DNA of 26,728 nt from DASZIT01 sp052143315. Its GTDB lineage: Bacteria > Actinomycetota > Acidimicrobiia > Acidimicrobiales > RAAP-2. A model generated the notes under the pieces. It was not told the DNA's origin. It searched no databases and saw only the letters and a list, made by a program, of their open reading frames with translations. Positions 23,099 to 26,728 of the stretch are shown here, one piece after another. Made by a program: the position numbers and the translations under genes. The stretch covers positions 1-26,728 of the forward strand of contig JBKQTE010000072.1 in NCBI GenBank assembly GCA_052143315.1, read 5' to 3'. Each line of letters opens with the position of its first letter. Positions within the stretch are counted from its first letter, which is position 1.

Positions 23099-24397
23099 AT
23101 GAGCGAGTACGAGACGGTCGACTTCTTCATGGACGAGTCGTTGATCGAGGACCCCTACCCCTACTTCGAGTACCTCCGCTCGAAGTGCCCGGTGGTGGCG
23201 ACGCCGCACTACGGCGTGGTGGCGGTGTCGGGCTACGACGAGGCGACGGAGATCTACCGGAACATCGACACCTTCTCCTCCTGCATCTCCGTGATCGGCC
23301 CCTTCGCCACGTTCCCCGAGCCGCTCGAGGGGGACGACGTCAGCGACCTCATCGAGCGTCACCGCGACCAGCTCCCGATGCACGAGCATATGGTCACGAT
23401 GGACCCGCCGATGCACACCCGGGAGCGGGCGCTGCTGATGCGGCTGCTGACCCCGAAGCGGCTCAAGGAGAACGAGGCGTTCATGTGGCGCGCCGCCCAC
23501 CGGCAGCTCGACGAGTTCATCGCCGACGGCCACTGCGAGTTCATCGGCGCCTACGCACAGCCCTTCGCCATGCTCGCCGTCGCTGACGTCCTCGGCGTGC
23601 CCGAGGAGGACCACCCGGCATTCCGGCAGATCTTCGGGTTGAGCGCCACCCCCGGCGGGATCGGCGCCGCCCACGACCAGGGGGATCCAGCACCGGAGTC
23701 GCTCAACTTCCTGGCCTCCCTCGACGACCGGTTCGCCGCCTACATCGAGGACCGGCGGGAGCACCCGCGCCACGACGTCCTGACCGACCTGGCCTTGGCC
23801 AAGTACCCGGACGGGTCCACCCCCGACGTCGTCGCCGTGGTCCGGACCGCTGGGTTCCTCTTCGCCGCCGGCCAGGAGACGACCGCCCGACTCCTCGCCA
23901 CCGGACTCAAGTACCTCGCCGAGTACCCGGAGCTGCAGGACGAGCTCCGCGCCCACCGCGAGCGCATCCCCGACTTCATCGAGGAGGCCCTGCGGATCGA
24001 GAGCCCGGTGAAGGCCGACTTCCGGCTCGCCCGCCGGGCGGTCACCGTGGGCGGGGTCGACATCGCCCCGGGGACCCCGGTCATGCTGCTCAATGGAGCG
24101 GCCAACCGCGACCCGCGGCGGTTCGAGGACCCCGCGGTGTTCAAGGTCGGCCGGCCGAACGCCAAGGAACACCTCGCCTTCGGGCGGGGGGCGCACTCCT
24201 GCCCCGGCGGTCCCCTGGCCCGAGCGGAGGGGCGCATCAGCATCGAGCGCATCCTCGACCGCACGCGGGACATCAGGCTCTCTGAGGAGCACCACGGACC
24301 GCCCGGGGACCGCCGGTTCGGCTACGAGCCCACCTGGGTGCTCCGCGGGCTCCACGACCTCCACATCGAGTTCACGCCCACCGAGGCAACGGCGTGA
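23099..24397 (+). CDS. Cytochrome P450
   Basis: This 432-residue soluble bacterial-type P450 has the I-helix AGQETT with E260-T261, the K-helix ExxR (EEALR) and the heme loop FGRGAHSCPGG with the thiolate Cys at residue 368. The I-helix has Glu rather than the more common Asp before Thr, an accepted variation. It needs a ferredoxin and reductase, neither of which is in the window. It probably hydroxylates an alicyclic or terpenoid substrate, giving an alcohol for the SDR that follows. The ATG at 23099 lies after a GGAGAGCCAGGG stretch. Its stop overlaps the SDR start (GTGA), so the two are probably coupled. Confidence 0.95.
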   Translation: MSEYETVDFFMDESLIEDPYPYFEYLRSKCPVVATPHYGVVAVSGYDEATEIYRNIDTFSSCISVIGPFATFPEPLEGDDVSDLIERHRDQLPMHEHMVTMDPPMHTRERALLMRLLTPKRLKENEAFMWRAAHRQLDEFIADGHCEFIGAYAQPFAMLAVADVLGVPEEDHPAFRQIFGLSATPGGIGAAHDQGDPAPESLNFLASLDDRFAAYIEDRREHPRHDVLTDLALAKYPDGSTPDVVAVVRTAGFLFAAGQETTARLLATGLKYLAEYPELQDELRAHRERIPDFIEEALRIESPVKADFRLARRAVTVGGVDIAPGTPVMLLNGAANRDPRRFEDPAVFKVGRPNAKEHLAFGRGAHSCPGGPLARAEGRISIERILDRTRDIRLSEEHHGPPGDRRFGYEPTWVLRGLHDLHIEFTPTEATA

Positions 24398-25140
24398 GCG
24401 CCCGCGTGGCCGTCGTCACCGGGGCGGCGTCGGGCATCGGCCTGGGCGTCGCCCATCGGCTGGCCGGGGCCGGGCACGCCGTTGCCCTGGTGGACCGCGA
24501 CGGGGCCGGGGCGGAGGTGGCGGCGGCGGACCTGTCCGCCAGGGGCTCCCGGGCAACCGCCTACGAGGCGGACGTCGCCGACCGGGACGGTCTCACCCGG
24601 GTGTTCGCCGACGTGCGGGACCGCTTCGGCCCGGTCACCATCCTGGTGACCAGCGCAGGCATCGAGTCCTTCGACGCGGTGGCCGACATCACCCCCGAGA
24701 AGTGGGACCGCGTCCTGGCCGTCAACCTGACCGGGACCTTCGTCTGCATGCAGCTGGCGGTGGCGGACATGGTCGCCGAGGGCTGGGGCCGTATCGTGAC
24801 GATCTCGTCGTCGAGCGCCCAGTCCGGGGCGCCGCACATGGCGCACTACGTCGCGTCGAAAGGCGGCGTGATCGGCCTCACCAAGGCGTTCGCCCGCGAG
24901 TTCGCCGGGCAGGGGATCACGGTCAACACCATCCCCCCGACGATCGTCGATACTCCCATGGCGAGGAAGGCCGGGGAGAAGGGCGACGTCCCGGGCATCG
25001 ACGTCCTGGGGGCGATGGTCCCCGTCGGGCGGGCCGCCTTGCCGGACGACATCGCGGCCACCACCGCCTTCCTGTGCTCGGAGGACGCGGCCTACATCAC
25101 CGGCCAGATCATCGGCGTCAACGGCGGCATGTACATTTGA
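24394..25140 (+). CDS. Short-chain dehydrogenase/reductase, coupled to the P450
   Basis: This 248-residue classical SDR has TGAASGIG, LVTSAG (where NNAG is usual), ISSSSAQSGAPHMAHYVASKGG with the catalytic Tyr and Lys, GITVNTIPPTIVDTPM and ITGQIIGVNGG. It starts at GTG 24394, overlapping the P450 stop by 4 bases. The simplest role is oxidation of the alcohol made by the P450. It shares long identical segments with the SDR at 6389-7174 (SSSSAQ, VIGLTK, GITVNTIPP), so the two are probably paralogues. It is convergent with the thioesterase gene, 4 bases apart. Confidence 0.92.
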   Translation: MSARVAVVTGAASGIGLGVAHRLAGAGHAVALVDRDGAGAEVAAADLSARGSRATAYEADVADRDGLTRVFADVRDRFGPVTILVTSAGIESFDAVADITPEKWDRVLAVNLTGTFVCMQLAVADMVAEGWGRIVTISSSSAQSGAPHMAHYVASKGGVIGLTKAFAREFAGQGITVNTIPPTIVDTPMARKAGEKGDVPGIDVLGAMVPVGRAALPDDIAATTAFLCSEDAAYITGQIIGVNGGMYI

Positions 25141-25144
25141 GCGG

Positions 25145-25999
25145 TCAGTGGGCCGCCTTGGTCCCCGGGGTCGGCGCCTGGCCCTCGGTGAACGCACGAA
25201 TCATGTTCTCCTGAACGAAGGACGCCACGAGCTCACCCGACTCGGCGAAGACGTGGGCGCGGCCGTAGCTCCGGCCCTGGCCGGCCGCCGGGCTCTCGTG
25301 CGACAGCAGCATCCACCGTCCGGCGTCGACCGGTGCGTGGAAGGTCAGCGTGTGGGTGATCACACTGGTGGAGACCGTCCGGTGGGCCAGGGCCTGGCCC
25401 ACGCCCGGGTGGGGGCGCATGGCCGTCCCGATCAGGAATCCGTCGGTGGCGAACGCCAGCAGGGCCTGGCTGCGCGCCGGGTCCGCCGGGGCCCCCGGGA
25501 ACCGGGTCCACACGTCGAGCACGGCCGGACCCGTGGCGTCGGGGTCGGCGATGTCGACCCCTCCCACGGTCCGGACCTCCCAGAAGCCGGTTGAGTGCTC
25601 GGAGGCCACGGCGTCCTGCGGTGGTCCCACCGCCGGCGCCTCGGGCTGGTGCCGGATGAGGTCGGGGTCGGGGGCGTGGAGCAGCACGAGCGACCGGGTG
25701 CACAGCCGGTCGCCTTGCCGCACGGTGACGGCGGCACTGGCGAACGATCGGCCCGACTGCATCACGTCCACGTCGAACTCCAACGGGGCGCTGATCGATG
25801 CGCCCCGGGCGAAGACCGTGTGGATCGACTTGACCTCCTTGGACGGGTCGGCTGTGGCGCCGGCCAGTATGGACTGGGCCAGGAGCTGGCCGCCGAAGAC
25901 CACGGAGCCTCCCCCGAACTCGATACTCGCGCCCGTGAACGTGCCCTCTCCCGTCGGCTCGATGTCGAACACGGCAAGCAGGTCGGCGAGTTCCGGCAC
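25145..25999 (-). CDS. Acyl-CoA thioesterase (TesB-like double hotdog)
   Basis: This 284-residue protein has the TesB-type layout: FGGGSVVFGGQLLAQSILAGA, VKSIHTVFARGASISAPLEFDV, SFASAAVTVRQGDRLCTRSLVLLH in the first hotdog, and VITHTLTFHAPVDAGRWMLLSHESPAAGQGRSYGRAHVF and SFVQENMIR in the second. The catalytic Gln of the VQE motif is present; the usual Asp of the second-domain SLDH-like motif reads ITH here, so the catalytic set may differ. It would hydrolyse acyl-CoAs to free CoA. The GTG at 25999 was chosen for its GAGGAGG site about 7 bases upstream; the open frame beyond it, to 26521, is an unrelated DUF929-like fragment read into the gene. Confidence 0.85.
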   Translation of the reverse strand: MPELADLLAVFDIEPTGEGTFTGASIEFGGGSVVFGGQLLAQSILAGATADPSKEVKSIHTVFARGASISAPLEFDVDVMQSGRSFASAAVTVRQGDRLCTRSLVLLHAPDPDLIRHQPEAPAVGPPQDAVASEHSTGFWEVRTVGGVDIADPDATGPAVLDVWTRFPGAPADPARSQALLAFATDGFLIGTAMRPHPGVGQALAHRTVSTSVITHTLTFHAPVDAGRWMLLSHESPAAGQGRSYGRAHVFAESGELVASFVQENMIRAFTEGQAPTPGTKAAH

Positions 26000-26109
26000 G
26001 GTGGGCCTCCTCGGGCACAGGGTCGGTGGGGAGCACGAGCATACGTCACCAGCCCGTCCGACCGGGTGTCGACGGGCACCTTCGGCGCGCGAACGTGATG
26101 CCCGCCGAC

Positions 26110-26521
26110 ATCGTCGAGCTGCGAGGCAATCTGGTCGAGTGAGAGGTTCTGGAGCACCCGCGGGTTCGCGCTCGCCCCGATCGCCATGCACCGGCCACCG
26201 ATGTCGACGAATGGATATTCCGAGGGGGTATCTGTCGAAGGCCTTCGCCTCGATGGGCATGAGGCTCTGGAGGGGCTCGTACCCGGTTCCCGTTGAGTTT
26301 GGTGTGGACGAATAGGCCTCGGCGGGTGCCAACACCAATGATGAGGTGGCGAACGTCGAAACCTTGAAGCTCCAGCTCTGAAGGCCAGGATACTCATCGG
26401 TGGATGACGACGAGATCGTCTGACCCAGGTTGGAGAAGGTGCCGAACCGTGACAGGGCGACGACCAGGGCCCAGCGTTTCATGGCGCAGAACGGACAAGA
26501 CTCACCACCGACGAAGTCCAC
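26110..26521 (-). pseudogene. Truncated, frameshifted DUF929-like (thioredoxin-fold-type) gene
   Basis: From 26521 down to about 26228 the minus strand encodes GGESCPFCAMKRWALVVALS, RFGTFSNLG, SSSSTDEYPGLQSWSFKVST and PLQSLMPIEAKAFDRY, matching the DUF929 family (first described in Sulfolobales) with its CPFC CxxC pair. Near the C5/G5 run at 26224-26228 the frame shifts and the rest, EYPFVDIGGRCMAIGAS and LSLDQIASQLDD, continues in another frame to about 26110. The usual N-terminal membrane anchor is missing upstream and no stop follows in the second frame, so both ends are lost. The first frame runs on into the thioesterase gene, falsely joining the two. A sequencing error at the homopolymer could explain the frameshift but not the lost N-terminus. 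Confidence 0.75.
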
Positions 26522-26587
26522 TGCAGGTCCCCAGATCCGGCGTTCTGCGTGACCGGACCCGTTAGCTGGTCCACTTGATCTGTCCGC

Positions 26588-26728
26588 TCATTCCCGCCGG
26601 TAGTAGTTCCTCTGTGCGCCGTCGAACCGTCCGCTTCTCAGACAGCACCTCTTGAAAGCGGCGTCCCGAACCACACGGACACAGATCTTCGCGGCCGAGC
26701 TTCTCGAATGAACTCCTTATCGCCGTGG
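26588..26728 (-). pseudogene. Frameshifted C-terminal fragment with a SEC-C zinc-binding motif (cut by window edge)
   Basis: The minus strand from 26728 reads FEKLGREDLCPCGSGRRF and then, after a one-base shift, KRCCLRSGRFDG, ending with TGA at 26588-26590. CPCGSGRRF-KRCC is the SEC-C signature (C-x-C-x8-C-C) found at the C-terminus of SecA and many unrelated proteins; here an extra T in the TTTC stretch breaks it. Without the shift the frame runs to TAA at 26562. The parent protein is outside the window. Either the gene is a pseudogene or the base is a sequencing error. Confidence 0.65.

Noticed and set aside
26000..26521. N-terminal extension of the thioesterase to 458 residues
   Set aside because: The added part is a DUF929-like fragment plus low-complexity Arg-rich filler; a good ribosome-binding site marks GTG 25999 as the real start.

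Overview
The window looks like an actinobacterial chromosome, most likely an Acidimicrobiia-type or related soil/aquatic actinobacterium. This is inferred from very high GC, frequent GTG starts, 1- and 4-base gene overlaps, probable leaderless starts, an LLM-class (F420/FMN-type) oxidoreductase and many short-chain dehydrogenases (SDRs). There are no RNA genes, CRISPR arrays or intact mobile elements. Almost all of the window is one catabolic and regulatory neighbourhood of about 26 kb, with a short decayed stretch at the right edge.

Layout. (1) 1-3899, minus strand: a branched-chain-amino-acid-type (HAAT) ABC importer, read right to left as a fused LivH-LivM permease, LivG, LivF and then the first 34 codons of a substrate-binding lipoprotein cut by the left edge. 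(2) 4287-5767: an LLM-class oxidoreductase divergent from a small antibiotic-biosynthesis-monooxygenase-like protein. (3) 5809-9891, minus: Rieske oxygenase alpha subunit, SnoaL/NTF2-like small protein, TauD-type dioxygenase, SDR and carboxymuconolactone-decarboxylase-like protein. (4) 10017-19871: a Baeyer-Villiger-type monooxygenase (BVMO), a cyclase-family hydrolase, an amidohydrolase with an SDR, a class II aldolase-like protein, an acyl-CoA dehydrogenase, a fused E1 alpha/beta 2-oxoacid dehydrogenase and another SDR, arranged as alternating divergent and convergent pairs. (5) 19856-22933: a TetR regulator, an acyl-CoA synthetase and a second TetR regulator. (6) 23099-25999: cytochrome P450 and SDR, with a convergent TesB-like thioesterase. 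(7) 26110-26728: frameshifted remnants of a DUF929-like gene and a SEC-C-motif gene, in lower-GC DNA.

How it may work (inference): the importer takes up a small organic acid or amide-like compound. The ligase makes a CoA thioester. The Rieske enzyme, P450, TauD enzyme and BVMO oxygenate; the SDRs oxidise alcohols; cyclase and amidohydrolase open rings or decarboxylate; acyl-CoA dehydrogenase, aldolase and thioesterase act on acyl-CoA intermediates; the E1 protein acts on a 2-oxo acid or acetoin-like product. The substrate is unknown; an alicyclic, terpenoid or aromatic acid would fit.

The main find is regulatory. Four near-identical palindromes (consensus TGTACCG-GT-CGGTACA) lie in four divergent promoter regions (9930, 12758, 15834, 19050) and so join eight transcription units into one probable TetR regulon. 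A different palindrome (23055-23078) sits between the second TetR gene and the P450 gene. Other points are an SDR that seems to start at CTG with a CTGA stop/start overlap, three short leader ORFs ending in ATGA/GTGA overlaps with the next gene, a long inverted repeat upstream of the transporter operon, and the decayed right edge.
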